Positions 34,918 to 42,570 of a DNA stretch of 64,000 bases are shown one piece after another. The position numbers and the translations under genes were made by a program. Numbering within the stretch: position 1 is the stretch's first letter; each line of letters begins with the position of its first letter. The notes below the pieces were generated by a model that was given only the letters and a program-made list of their open reading frames with translations, had not been told where the DNA came from and did no database searches. Source of the stretch: Bacillota bacterium (GTDB lineage: Bacteria; Bacillota; Clostridia; Lachnospirales; Bianqueaceae); assembly GCA_017442735.1 (NCBI GenBank), contig JAFRZE010000003.1, positions 103,896-167,895 on the forward strand, given 5' to 3'.

Positions 34918-36813
34918 ATGAAAGTTCTGCATGTAGGACAGCTTGGCAGTGAGAAGACGATCGCTTTTGCGGTCAGTGAACTGAAACGGATCCTTCTTGA
35001 AATGGATTCGGAGTTTTCGATCGATATTCTGGAAGGCCCTTATTTTCCGGAGATGAAAGACATTCTCTGGGTAGGTATGGATCCTTCGTTTGAAATCTCT
35101 GAAGATCCGGCCATCGACACGATTCAGATCGATGTGGAGAATCTTTCCGGTGTGATCACCGGTTCCAATCCACGTTCCGTCCTGATCGCAGTTTACCGCT
35201 TCCTGAAAGAGGCCGGGTGCCGGTTCGTCCGTCCGGGAAAAAGCGGAGAGAAGATTCCGGAAAGAACGGATTGGGATCTTTCGGTTCATGTAAAGGAGAC
35301 TGCGTCCTATCCACACCGCGGGGTGTGTATCGAAGGGGCGGACAGTTATGACAATATCCTGGATATGATCGATTTTCTGCCAAAAGTCGGCATGAACGAG
35401 TATTTTGTCCAGTTCCAGGTACCGACGGAGTTCTTCGTCCGTTGGTATGAGCACCGAGGCAGTACAGTACTGAAACCGGAAGGCCGCTCCGCACAGGAAG
35501 CCAGATGGATTTCGGAAGGAATGACGGCGTCTTTGGAGACAGAGATCAAAAAGCGCGGACTGTGCTATCACAAGGTCGGCCATGGCTGGACCTGTGAGCC
35601 GTTCGGGATCGACGGTTCCGGCTGGTTCACCCAGCAGAAACCGCTGACGGAAGAACAGATCTCCATCCTGGCGGAGGTAAACGGTAAGCGGGAGATGTGG
35701 GGCGGCGTGCCGTTGAATACGAATCTCTGCTATTCTCAGGAGAAGGTGCGTGAGAAGATCACGGACGCGATCACGGCCTACGCGAAAGCCAATCCCCAGG
35801 TGGACGTCGTCCACTTCTGGCTGGCCGACGGGTCGAACAATCACTGCGAGTGTCCCGAATGTCAGAAGAGGCTTCCGGCTGACTGGTATCTACTGATGCT
35901 GAACGAACTGGACCGTAAGATGAGTGCGGAAGGCCTTCAGACGAAAGTCGTCTTTCTGATCTATGTGGATCTTCTCTGGGAGCCCAAGACAGAAAAGATC
36001 GAGAATCCGGATCGGTTTATCCTGATGTTTGCCCCGATCACGCGTGAGTATGGCAAGAATTACAGTGACTTTCTGACCTTTGACGGACAGATCCCGGCTT
36101 ATGAGCGCAATCATCTGAAGATGCCGCGTTCGCTGGCGCAGAATATCGAGCATCTGCGGCGCTGGCAGAAAGAATTCAAAGGCGATTCGTTTGACTTTGA
36201 CTATCATCTGATGTGGGCTCATGTAGGCGATATCGGCTATGAGAAATGCGCGAAGAACCTGTTCCAGGATATGAAGGATCTTCATACGATCGGTCTGGAA
36301 GGCATGGTCAGCTGCCAGATCCAGCGCGTCTTCTATCCCACGGCAATGCCGTTCCTCGCGATGGCGGCGGCCCTCTGGGATGAGAAGGCGGACTATGAAA
36401 AGCTGGCCGAGGAGTATTACAGCGCTGCGTTTGGAAAAGGCGGGCAGAAGGTACGGGAAGCAATGGAGATTCTTTCCGAATCCTGCCATCTCTACGATGA
36501 TCCGATGAAGGTTTATCAGGGAGAATTGAAACCCGTTGAAAAGGAAAAAGTCCTGAAAGCCACCGGGATCCTTTTGGAGGCCGCCGGCGAGATGGGAGAT
36601 GTCCCGGAGGCCGAGGAACTTCGGCTGTATACGGAATATCTGGAAAGACTGCTGGCGCTTTTCGGGAAATTAGAGGAAAAGGAACTTGCCGGGGTCAAAG
36701 AAGCGGGAGAGATCCTGCTGCAGTGGATGTGGGAACACGAGCTGGCGCTCCAGGGGATCCTGGACGTACAGAACAGCATCAATGTGATCCGCCGCCTGCT
36801 GCCGAAGGAATGA
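34918..36813 (+). CDS. DUF4838 domain protein, probable glycoside hydrolase
   Basis: 631 residues, no signal peptide. Residues 1-120 resemble the N-terminal alpha/beta domain that precedes GH20 and GH67-like barrels (YRFLKEAGCRFVRPG). The middle is a barrel-like DUF4838 domain with VHFWLADGSNNHCECPECQK, whose clustered Cys and His suggest a metal or structural site, and DFDYHLMWAHVGDIGYEKC. The last 200 residues are helical. DUF4838 proteins are common in polysaccharide-use clusters, but no reaction is established from this sequence. AAGGAGG precedes the ATG. It is last in the AraC-MATE-DUF4838 group. Confidence 0.78.
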   Translation: MKVLHVGQLGSEKTIAFAVSELKRILLEMDSEFSIDILEGPYFPEMKDILWVGMDPSFEISEDPAIDTIQIDVENLSGVITGSNPRSVLIAVYRFLKEAGCRFVRPGKSGEKIPERTDWDLSVHVKETASYPHRGVCIEGADSYDNILDMIDFLPKVGMNEYFVQFQVPTEFFVRWYEHRGSTVLKPEGRSAQEARWISEGMTASLETEIKKRGLCYHKVGHGWTCEPFGIDGSGWFTQQKPLTEEQISILAEVNGKREMWGGVPLNTNLCYSQEKVREKITDAITAYAKANPQVDVVHFWLADGSNNHCECPECQKRLPADWYLLMLNELDRKMSAEGLQTKVVFLIYVDLLWEPKTEKIENPDRFILMFAPITREYGKNYSDFLTFDGQIPAYERNHLKMPRSLAQNIEHLRRWQKEFKGDSFDFDYHLMWAHVGDIGYEKCAKNLFQDMKDLHTIGLEGMVSCQIQRVFYPTAMPFLAMAAALWDEKADYEKLAEEYYSAAFGKGGQKVREAMEILSESCHLYDDPMKVYQGELKPVEKEKVLKATGILLEAAGEMGDVPEAEELRLYTEYLERLLALFGKLEEKELAGVKEAGEILLQWMWEHELALQGILDVQNSINVIRRLLPKE

Positions 36814-36914
36814 AACGAGATTTGGGTCTATTCTTATGTTTTTTCTTATCCGCCCCAAAAGACTCACATAATTGCTTTTTACAGGGATTTCTCTCTAGAG
36901 GACCTGATTTTGGC

Positions 36915-36949
36915 AAAGGAGCTATATCATTTGATATGGCTCCTTTTTA
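36915..36949 (+). terminator. Terminator about 100 bp after the DUF4838 gene
   Basis: AAGGAGC-T-ATATCA pairs with TGATAT-G-GCTCCTT (about 36916-36946), a 13-14 bp stem with one T-G wobble and a tiny loop, followed by TTTTTAA. It directly precedes the hairpin repeat array. Confidence 0.8.
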
Positions 36950-36975
36950 ACCATTCTGTTATCTAAGGTATCGAT

Positions 36976-37300
36976 TAGCAAGGTGGGCTCCGAAAACAGA
37001 AGAATCTTGCTATACAGGTAGCAAGGTATGTTCAAAAAGACCGGCCACCTTGCTATTGTCCGAGGCATCCGTAGCAAGGTGAGCTCCGAAAACAGAGGAA
37101 TCTTGCTATACAGGTAGCAAGGTGTGTTCAAAAAGACCGGCCGCCTTGCTATTGGCCAAGGCATCCGTAGCAAGGTGGGCTCCGAAAACAGAAGAATCTT
37201 GCTATACAGGTAGCAAGGTATGTTCTAAAAGAAAGGCCACCTTGCTATTGGTCAAGGCATCCGTAGCAAGGCCGGTTCCAAAAACAGAAGAATCTTGCTA
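36976..37300. repeat. 96-bp tandem repeat array made of paired 37-bp hairpins
   Basis: Units start at 36976, 37072, 37168 and 37264, exactly 96 bp apart; the last is partial (3.4 copies). Each unit is a 37-bp hairpin, a 6-bp spacer TACAGG, a second 37-bp hairpin and a 16-bp spacer. Every hairpin starts with TAGCAAG and ends with CTTGCTA; the second one pairs over 9 bp (TAGCAAGGT/ACCTTGCTA). In total there are seven hairpins: 36976-37012, 37019-37055, 37072-37108, 37115-37151, 37168-37204, 37211-37247 and 37264-37300. A decayed half-unit seems to precede it (about 36948-36975). Alternative long-range pairing (TAGCAAGGTGG with CCACCTTGCTA, 11 bp) is possible within a unit. No gene was recognised here. 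Confidence 0.9.
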
Positions 37301-37336
37301 TAGAGAGCAAAAAGGAACTGCAGCAAATATGATATG

Positions 37337-37388
37337 CTCCTCTTATAGAAGACAGAGAAATGAAAAACTCTATCATCTATAAGAGGAG
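37337..37388. repeat. 13-bp perfect inverted repeat upstream of the sigma factor gene
   Basis: CTCCTCTTATAGA (37337-37349) and TCTATAAGAGGAG (37376-37388) are exact complements separated by 26 bases. It lies between the repeat array and the ECF promoter. There is no T-run directly after it (ATCTTTTTAAC comes about 12 bases later), so it may be a weak terminator for transcripts of the array or a protein-binding site. Confidence 0.75.
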
Positions 37389-37438
37389 TGATTTGGTCCT
37401 ATCTTTTTAACAAAATTTAGTCAAAATAATACTTTCCC

Positions 37439-37467
37439 GGGAACATTTGACCATGCCGGTTCGTCTA
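37439..37467 (+). promoter_or_regulatory. ECF-type promoter of the sigma/anti-sigma operon
   Basis: GGGAAC (37439-37444), a 17-bp spacer and CGTCTA (37462-37467). GGAAC/GAAC with CGTC is the usual -35/-10 pair of extracytoplasmic-function sigma factors, so the sigma factor encoded just downstream probably drives its own gene. RBS AAAGGGGGG lies at 37484-37492. Confidence 0.65.
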
Positions 37468-37498
37468 ATAGGTATCAAACGAGAAAGGGGGGACGCAC

Positions 37499-37969
37499 TT
37501 GACATATGAGAAGTTAGGAAAGCTGATCATATCATCGGAGAATACGATGTACCGCACAGCCTTTGCTATTCTGCAGAATAGCGAGGACGCCGCGGATGCG
37601 ATCCAGGAATCGATTGCCAGAGCCTTCTCAAAGCTGGACTCACTGCAGGAGGACCGGTTTGCGAGAACCTGGCTGATACGGATTCTGATCAACGAATGCT
37701 ATGATCAGCGGCGCAGGAAGAGCCATGTCGTTTCTCTGGAAACAGTACCCGAGGTACCGGATACGAACAGGGAAGAGTACAGTGAGCTTTACTGGGCCAT
37801 CAGCCGCCTGGAGGAAGAGCTCCGAGTACCCGTGATCCTATTCTATGTGGAGGATTATACCACCCGCCAGATCGCGGAAGTGCTTGGAATCTCTGAAGGC
37901 GCGGTCCGAAAACGTCTGTACAGGGCAAGAGCGAAACTCAAAGAAGACCTGATAGGACTGGAGGTATGA
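37499..37969 (+). CDS. ECF RNA polymerase sigma factor (sigma-70 family)
   Basis: 156 residues. Region 2 is MYRTAFAILQNSEDAADAIQ-type sequence at residues 17-45, and region 4 is PVILFYVEDYTTRQIAEVLG followed by SEGAVRKRLYRARAKLKEDL at residues 105-150. There is no N-terminal region 1, as expected for ECF factors. The start is a TTG at 37499, chosen because the G-rich RBS is seven bases upstream and the frame has no earlier ATG. Four bases separate it from the membrane-anchored partner gene, which is probably its anti-sigma factor. Confidence 0.9.
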   Translation: MTYEKLGKLIISSENTMYRTAFAILQNSEDAADAIQESIARAFSKLDSLQEDRFARTWLIRILINECYDQRRRKSHVVSLETVPEVPDTNREEYSELYWAISRLEEELRVPVILFYVEDYTTRQIAEVLGISEGAVRKRLYRARAKLKEDLIGLEV

Positions 37970-37973
37970 TCAA

Positions 37974-39539
37974 ATGAAGATCGAAGATATCAAAAACGAA
38001 TATCCGTCCATCCCGGACGGAATTCACGAGATGGTCGAGGCCGAAACAAAGAAACAGATCGACCTGGCCAGAAACCGTAAAGTTAAGGAGAGGCCGTACC
38101 GTTCTTCGCGGAAGACCTGGAGCGCGTGGAAGATCGCGGCTGTAGTCGTACTGGGCATTCTTGCGACAGGAACCGTGGCTTATGCCGGGACAAAGATCTA
38201 CCAGCTGCGGTTGGAGCAACAGGGCAATTATGGCCTTGATGTGGAGGTGGTGGATGAAGAGAAGGCCGAAGAAAGCACCACGGCTGAGGTGAGTACACAG
38301 GATCAACCGGACGAACAGCCAAAGGAGGAAACTGTCCGTGCGATCCCAGAGGAAATGGAAGGCACGAATTTTGTCTTTGGCTATATCCCGGAAGGGATGG
38401 AACAAAGCAGCCCTTATCAGCTTTCTTCCAGAGACGGACGAGCCGTACTGGCTATTGGTTACCTCTACGATGAAGGAGATCCTGATCAGCTGATGCACCT
38501 GACAGATATACTGGAGAGTGAAGTGTTTGAATCCAGGGCACAAGCCGCAGTTTATACCAAAGTTGCGGGCGGAGGGTACAACCAGAGGCTGTACCTCTTC
38601 TTCCCGGATCAGCTGAAGATCGTGACCATGATGGTCAATGGCCTGTCTAAAGAGGATGCGATCAGGGTAGCCTCGGAACTATCCCTGGAGGGAAACGGGG
38701 AAACTGTCAGGACAGAGGGAATGAGAACATGGAACGACATGATCCGTGAGATGGAAAAAGTCAGGGCTTATGATTCTCCCACTTATCTGGATGCGATGGC
38801 AACTCAGTACGCGTTGATGCCGGAAGGCAAGATCCATACGGTAGGCGAAAGCTTTTCCATGGTGACTTCGGTGATCGTCGATGACGAGTGGGTCGATACA
38901 GACGAACTTTTCTACTGTGTAGATAAAGTGAAAATATGCAGCGACGTTGCCGTACTGGATCCGGATTATATTCGTGATGACAGACCGATCGCGGACTTTA
39001 TCGATGAGGATGGCTCCCTGCTTCCGGCAGAGCTTCATTTCTTCACGAGAGGAGACGGAATCAACACGACACAGGAAGAGGTATTTGAAACGACCGTAGA
39101 TACCAAACTCCTGTATGTTACGATGACGCTTACCAATACCGGCGATGTGGATCTGGAGAACGTACCTGTCTATGGAACGGTAAGACTATATCTGCAGACG
39201 AACGGATTTGATCAGATCGACGGAAATTCATTGACCGAAGAAGCCGGCGTCTACCTGAACGGCATCACGTATAACTGCGGTGACCTCTTCCAGGGAGATT
39301 TCGGTTTTGTCCGTACACAGTTCGATAAACCGTGGGGACAGCAGTGCACGATGCAGTATTATGACTTTTCTTCGACTGCAGTCGGTGACGGCGGCAACTA
39401 CGTCCCGTTGATTCCGGCAGGAGAGAGTGTCACGGTCCACCTTGGCTACCTGGTGAGCGAGGATATGCTGCCCTATATGTACCTGGATCTGGGGAGCTGG
39501 GAATATCAGCTGCAGAACGGCATCGACATCCGGCAGTAA
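37974..39539 (+). CDS. Membrane-anchored anti-sigma-like protein with DUF4367-like and Ig-like outer domains
   Basis: 521 residues. About 50 charged cytoplasmic residues (MKIEDIKNEYPSIPDGIHEM) precede one membrane helix (AWKIAAVVVLGILATGTVAY, about 52-71). An acidic linker then leads to an outer domain at about 120-235 (FVFGYIPEGMEQSSPYQLSS), like the DUF4367 sensor seen in Clostridia anti-sigma proteins. The C-terminal 150 residues look like an immunoglobulin-type beta domain (LYVTMTLTNTGDVDLENVPV). The coupling to an ECF gene four bases upstream supports an anti-sigma or sensor role at the cell surface. The signal is unknown. A terminator follows. Confidence 0.75.
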   Translation: MKIEDIKNEYPSIPDGIHEMVEAETKKQIDLARNRKVKERPYRSSRKTWSAWKIAAVVVLGILATGTVAYAGTKIYQLRLEQQGNYGLDVEVVDEEKAEESTTAEVSTQDQPDEQPKEETVRAIPEEMEGTNFVFGYIPEGMEQSSPYQLSSRDGRAVLAIGYLYDEGDPDQLMHLTDILESEVFESRAQAAVYTKVAGGGYNQRLYLFFPDQLKIVTMMVNGLSKEDAIRVASELSLEGNGETVRTEGMRTWNDMIREMEKVRAYDSPTYLDAMATQYALMPEGKIHTVGESFSMVTSVIVDDEWVDTDELFYCVDKVKICSDVAVLDPDYIRDDRPIADFIDEDGSLLPAELHFFTRGDGINTTQEEVFETTVDTKLLYVTMTLTNTGDVDLENVPVYGTVRLYLQTNGFDQIDGNSLTEEAGVYLNGITYNCGDLFQGDFGFVRTQFDKPWGQQCTMQYYDFSSTAVGDGGNYVPLIPAGESVTVHLGYLVSEDMLPYMYLDLGSWEYQLQNGIDIRQ

Positions 39540-39601
39540 GCCTTTTTGACAAGACAAGCTGCTTAAGCAGGCTACAAGAAACTAAAAGGTTGTGCATAAA
39601 G

Positions 39602-39637
39602 AAAAAACTTCGGGGGATAAAACCTCCGAAGTTTTTT
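39602..39637. terminator. Terminator between the anti-sigma-like gene and pmbA
   Basis: AACTTCGGGGG (39606-39616) pairs with CCTCCGAAGTT (39622-39632) with one G-T wobble, flanked by A6 on the left and T6 on the right. It serves convergent genes and is likely bidirectional. Confidence 0.88.
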
Positions 39638-39656
39638 GCTGTATGATAATCTTCTG

Positions 39657-41012
39657 TTATTTTCCGGCGACAGACAGCTTGCCTACATAGATGCTGGGAG
39701 AACCGATCCGGCCATGTCCGAAGGACATACCGAAGTCAAGGTCGCTTCCGATCATCTCGATCTTCTTCAGCAGGTCAAAGAAGTTGCCGGAGACGGTGAT
39801 ACCGTTCACGAACGTGGTTTTCTTCCCGTCTTCCAGACGATAGCCGCTGGCCATCAGGGAGAAGTCGCCGGTGATCGGGTTGAGGCCCGCGTGCAGGCCG
39901 GCCAGATCCGTGATCAGAAGGGCCACACCTTCGCTGTCGGAATCAGCTTTCTGATAGAGCGCTTCCGGGGCATCGCTGCCGGGTACGAGGTACAGGTTGA
40001 ACGGAGCGATCTCGACCGGCGCGAAGTAACTGGCGCGGCTGGCGTTGCCGGTGGTCTCGCAGCCGGCTTTTTTCGCGGTCTGCAGGTTATAGAGCAGGGT
40101 GAGGAAGACACCGTTTTCGATCAGGTTCTTCTTGAAGGTAGCCACGCCTTCGCCGTCGAAAGCGGATTCATGGTCCTTATAGAAGGGATCGTCGACCAGC
40201 GTGACGATGTCGGAAGCGATCGTCTGACCTTCTTTTCCCGCAAGCAGTGACATGCCCTGCTGAGCGTTCTTGGCGGAGAAGATCCCCGAGAATGCGGAGA
40301 GCATAGAAGAGAAAGCATTGTGGTCAAAAACGACAGGATAGCTGCCGGAAGGCACCGGAGCGCCGTTGATCTTGTCGAGGGCTTTGCCTACGGACTTTTT
40401 CGCGAGTTCTTCCACATCGAGCTTGTCGAAGGGACCGTCTCCCTTTTCAAAGCTGTTGAACTGCTCGTCACCGGAGCGTACGACAGCGCTCTGGAAAGCG
40501 ATCTGCTGGTTGCTTTCAGAAGAAAGATCCAGACCGGCGGAATTCACCAGACGGATCCTGGTGGTCGCCTGTCCGACCTGACCCTGAGAACTCTTCTGGA
40601 CGCGCTCATCCACCTTGACAGCGGCTTCATAAAGACTAAGCGCGAGTTTGGACATCTCCGCCATGGAGGAAAGGGCCGTTTCCTTGGGCGTGATCTCACG
40701 GTAGGAAGGACTGCCGGCGAAGATGATCGTTTCATCTTCGGTCTCGATGGTGGCAGCGTTTTCGATGGCTTTTTCTACCAGGCGGACAGCCTCATGCGCG
40801 GAAAAAAGTTCCGTGGAGCAGTAGCCCATCTTCCCGCCGACTTTACAGCGGAAGCTGGCGCCGCCGGTCACGTCGCTGGAAAACTCTTCGATCGCGCCGG
40901 CCATGGAAGCGACCGACTGAGAAGATTCTTCCATGTAGTATAGTTCGTACTCAAAAAGACCGGCCTTTTTCGCCGCTTCTACGACTGCGTTTTTAAATTC
41001 ATCAAAATTCAT
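39657..41012 (-). CDS. pmbA: PmbA/TldE-type subunit of a TldD/PmbA protease
   Basis: 451 residues of the TldD/PmbA fold. The PmbA partner lacks the metal motif, and no HExxxH is seen here. The C-terminal beta domain (SRASYFAPVEIAPFNLYLVP, GLHAGLNPITGDFSLMASGY) carries the GDFS phrase common to PmbA. The known TldD/TldE complex is a heterodimeric zinc protease that trims unfolded or modified peptides, for example in microcin B17 and CcdA processing. GGAGGATC precedes the ATG at 41012. It lies 19 bp downstream of tldD on the same strand. Confidence 0.88.
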   Translation of the reverse strand: MNFDEFKNAVVEAAKKAGLFEYELYYMEESSQSVASMAGAIEEFSSDVTGGASFRCKVGGKMGYCSTELFSAHEAVRLVEKAIENAATIETEDETIIFAGSPSYREITPKETALSSMAEMSKLALSLYEAAVKVDERVQKSSQGQVGQATTRIRLVNSAGLDLSSESNQQIAFQSAVVRSGDEQFNSFEKGDGPFDKLDVEELAKKSVGKALDKINGAPVPSGSYPVVFDHNAFSSMLSAFSGIFSAKNAQQGMSLLAGKEGQTIASDIVTLVDDPFYKDHESAFDGEGVATFKKNLIENGVFLTLLYNLQTAKKAGCETTGNASRASYFAPVEIAPFNLYLVPGSDAPEALYQKADSDSEGVALLITDLAGLHAGLNPITGDFSLMASGYRLEDGKKTTFVNGITVSGNFFDLLKKIEMIGSDLDFGMSFGHGRIGSPSIYVGKLSVAGK

Positions 41013-41031
41013 CGTCTGATCCTCCTTCTCC

Positions 41032-42414
41032 TTAACGTCCGCCGACCGTGATGCTGGATACACGGATCAGAGGCTGTCCGACATTCGTGGGGATGGAACC
41101 GGATTTGGATCCGCACATGCCCTGGGCACTGTCCAGATTGTTGCTGACGCGGTCGATCTTCGGAAGGATCTCGGAACCTTTGCCGATCAGCGTCGCGCCG
41201 CGGACAGGCTCGGCGATCTTTCCGTCACGGACCATATAGGCTTCGCGGACGGCAAAGTTGAATTCGCCGGTGACCGGGTTGACCGAACCGCCGCCCATGG
41301 CAGCAGCATAGAGACCGTAGTCCATCGTACCGATGATCTCATCGCGATCATCATTACCGGGAGCGATATAGGTGTTGCTCATACGGGAAGTCGGCTCATA
41401 GTGATAATTCTCTCGTCGGCCGCAGCCGGTGGCCGGCATGCCCATACGGCGGGAGCCGAGACGATCGATGAGGTAATTCTTCAGAACACCGTTTTCGATG
41501 AGCACGAGTTTCTGAGTAGGATGGCCTTCATCATCGATGTTGTTGGAGCCCCAGGAATTCGGTTCCGTTCCGTCATCGATCGCTGTCACGATGGGAGAGG
41601 CGATCATCTGACCGAGCTTGCCGCAGAACTGGCTTCTTCCGGTCGCGACCGAAGTAGCTTCAAGAGAATGACCGCAGGCTTCATGGAAAATGACGCCGCC
41701 GAATCCGTTCTCGATGGCGACAGCCATGTTGCCGGCGGAGCAGTAACCGGCGTGGAGCATGGTCACAGCCTGACGAGCCGCTTCTTCACCGGCATATTCG
41801 GGTGTTTTGGCCTCATACAGTTCCATACCCATCCGGGCGCCGGGAGCGCAGGAACCGGACTGGTTCTCCGAACCGTTGGAAGCTACCGCGTTGACGGAAA
41901 GACGCGTACGGATCTGGCGGTCTTCGGTAAGAAGGCCTTCCGTATTCGCGATCAGGATATTCCTGTCAAAAGTCAGCAGTTTGCTCTGTACCTGAACGAT
42001 CTCCTTGCTGTACTTCGAAGCGCTCTCGTAGGCGCGGTGCAGCAGCGCGGCCTGATCGGATCCCTTTACGGAAGAAGGAACGATCCGAATCCCGTGGATA
42101 TCAGGGAAAATGCGTTCGGTCAATGTGACAGAGGGCTGGTCTTTCAGCTCTCCCATGGCTTCAGCCGCGCCTTTCGCACAGCGGATCAGGCCTTCCCGGC
42201 TCATATCCGAGGTGGAAGCATAGACGCTCTGGGTGCCTTTCAGCAGCCGGATTCCGACACCGGCGATCCTGCGGTCTGCGATCTCTTCGACCGATCCGCC
42301 GGTCAGCGTCATCTGGGACTGTAGGGTATTCTCCGCGAAAACTTCCGCGAAGTCTGCGCCGGAGGATAAACCGATGCCCAAAAGTTCACTGAGAAAATTC
42401 TTTTCGAGGATCAT
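41032..42414 (-). CDS. tldD: TldD-type metalloprotease subunit
   Basis: 460 residues. It carries the catalytic motif HExxxH in GVIFHEACGHSLEATSVA, the signature of the active subunit of the TldD/TldE protease, and the C-terminal phrase ILPKIDRVSNNLDSAQGMCG with the conserved GMCG. The start at 42414 is chosen for AAGGAG nine bases upstream over an in-frame codon at 42438. With pmbA 19 bp downstream it forms the complete two-subunit enzyme. No peptide precursor or modifying enzyme is seen nearby, so the substrate is open. Confidence 0.92.
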   Translation of the reverse strand: MILEKNFLSELLGIGLSSGADFAEVFAENTLQSQMTLTGGSVEEIADRRIAGVGIRLLKGTQSVYASTSDMSREGLIRCAKGAAEAMGELKDQPSVTLTERIFPDIHGIRIVPSSVKGSDQAALLHRAYESASKYSKEIVQVQSKLLTFDRNILIANTEGLLTEDRQIRTRLSVNAVASNGSENQSGSCAPGARMGMELYEAKTPEYAGEEAARQAVTMLHAGYCSAGNMAVAIENGFGGVIFHEACGHSLEATSVATGRSQFCGKLGQMIASPIVTAIDDGTEPNSWGSNNIDDEGHPTQKLVLIENGVLKNYLIDRLGSRRMGMPATGCGRRENYHYEPTSRMSNTYIAPGNDDRDEIIGTMDYGLYAAAMGGGSVNPVTGEFNFAVREAYMVRDGKIAEPVRGATLIGKGSEILPKIDRVSNNLDSAQGMCGSKSGSIPTNVGQPLIRVSSITVGGR

Positions 42415-42503
42415 TTTCGTCTCCTTATTAAAAAACAAGATGATCCATTATGACACAGGCGCGGGAAACTTGCAAGTCATCTCTCTGCCAAACCTCGCGG
42501 CTC

Positions 42504-42532
42504 TTGCGGTTTCTTTTTTGTTATGCTAAACT
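42504..42532 (+). promoter_or_regulatory. Promoter of the GH94-GH3 operon
   Basis: TTGCGG (42504-42509), a 17-bp spacer ending in TGC, and TAAACT (42527-42532), an extended -10 arrangement. AAGGAGG (42557-42563) is the RBS for ATG 42571. Confidence 0.55.
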
Positions 42533-42570
42533 AAAACATACTGAATGCGTTTCGTAAGGAGGCTGCAGCC

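Noticed and set aside
36976..37300. CRISPR array
   Set aside because: The period is 96 bp and the whole unit is repeated, including the spacers, so there are no unique spacers. No cas genes are nearby.
36922..37382. Small repeat proteins encoded through the hairpin array on either strand
   Set aside because: The frames stay open only because 96 is divisible by three. They have no RBS, the sequence is constrained as inverted repeats and the predicted peptides look like noise.
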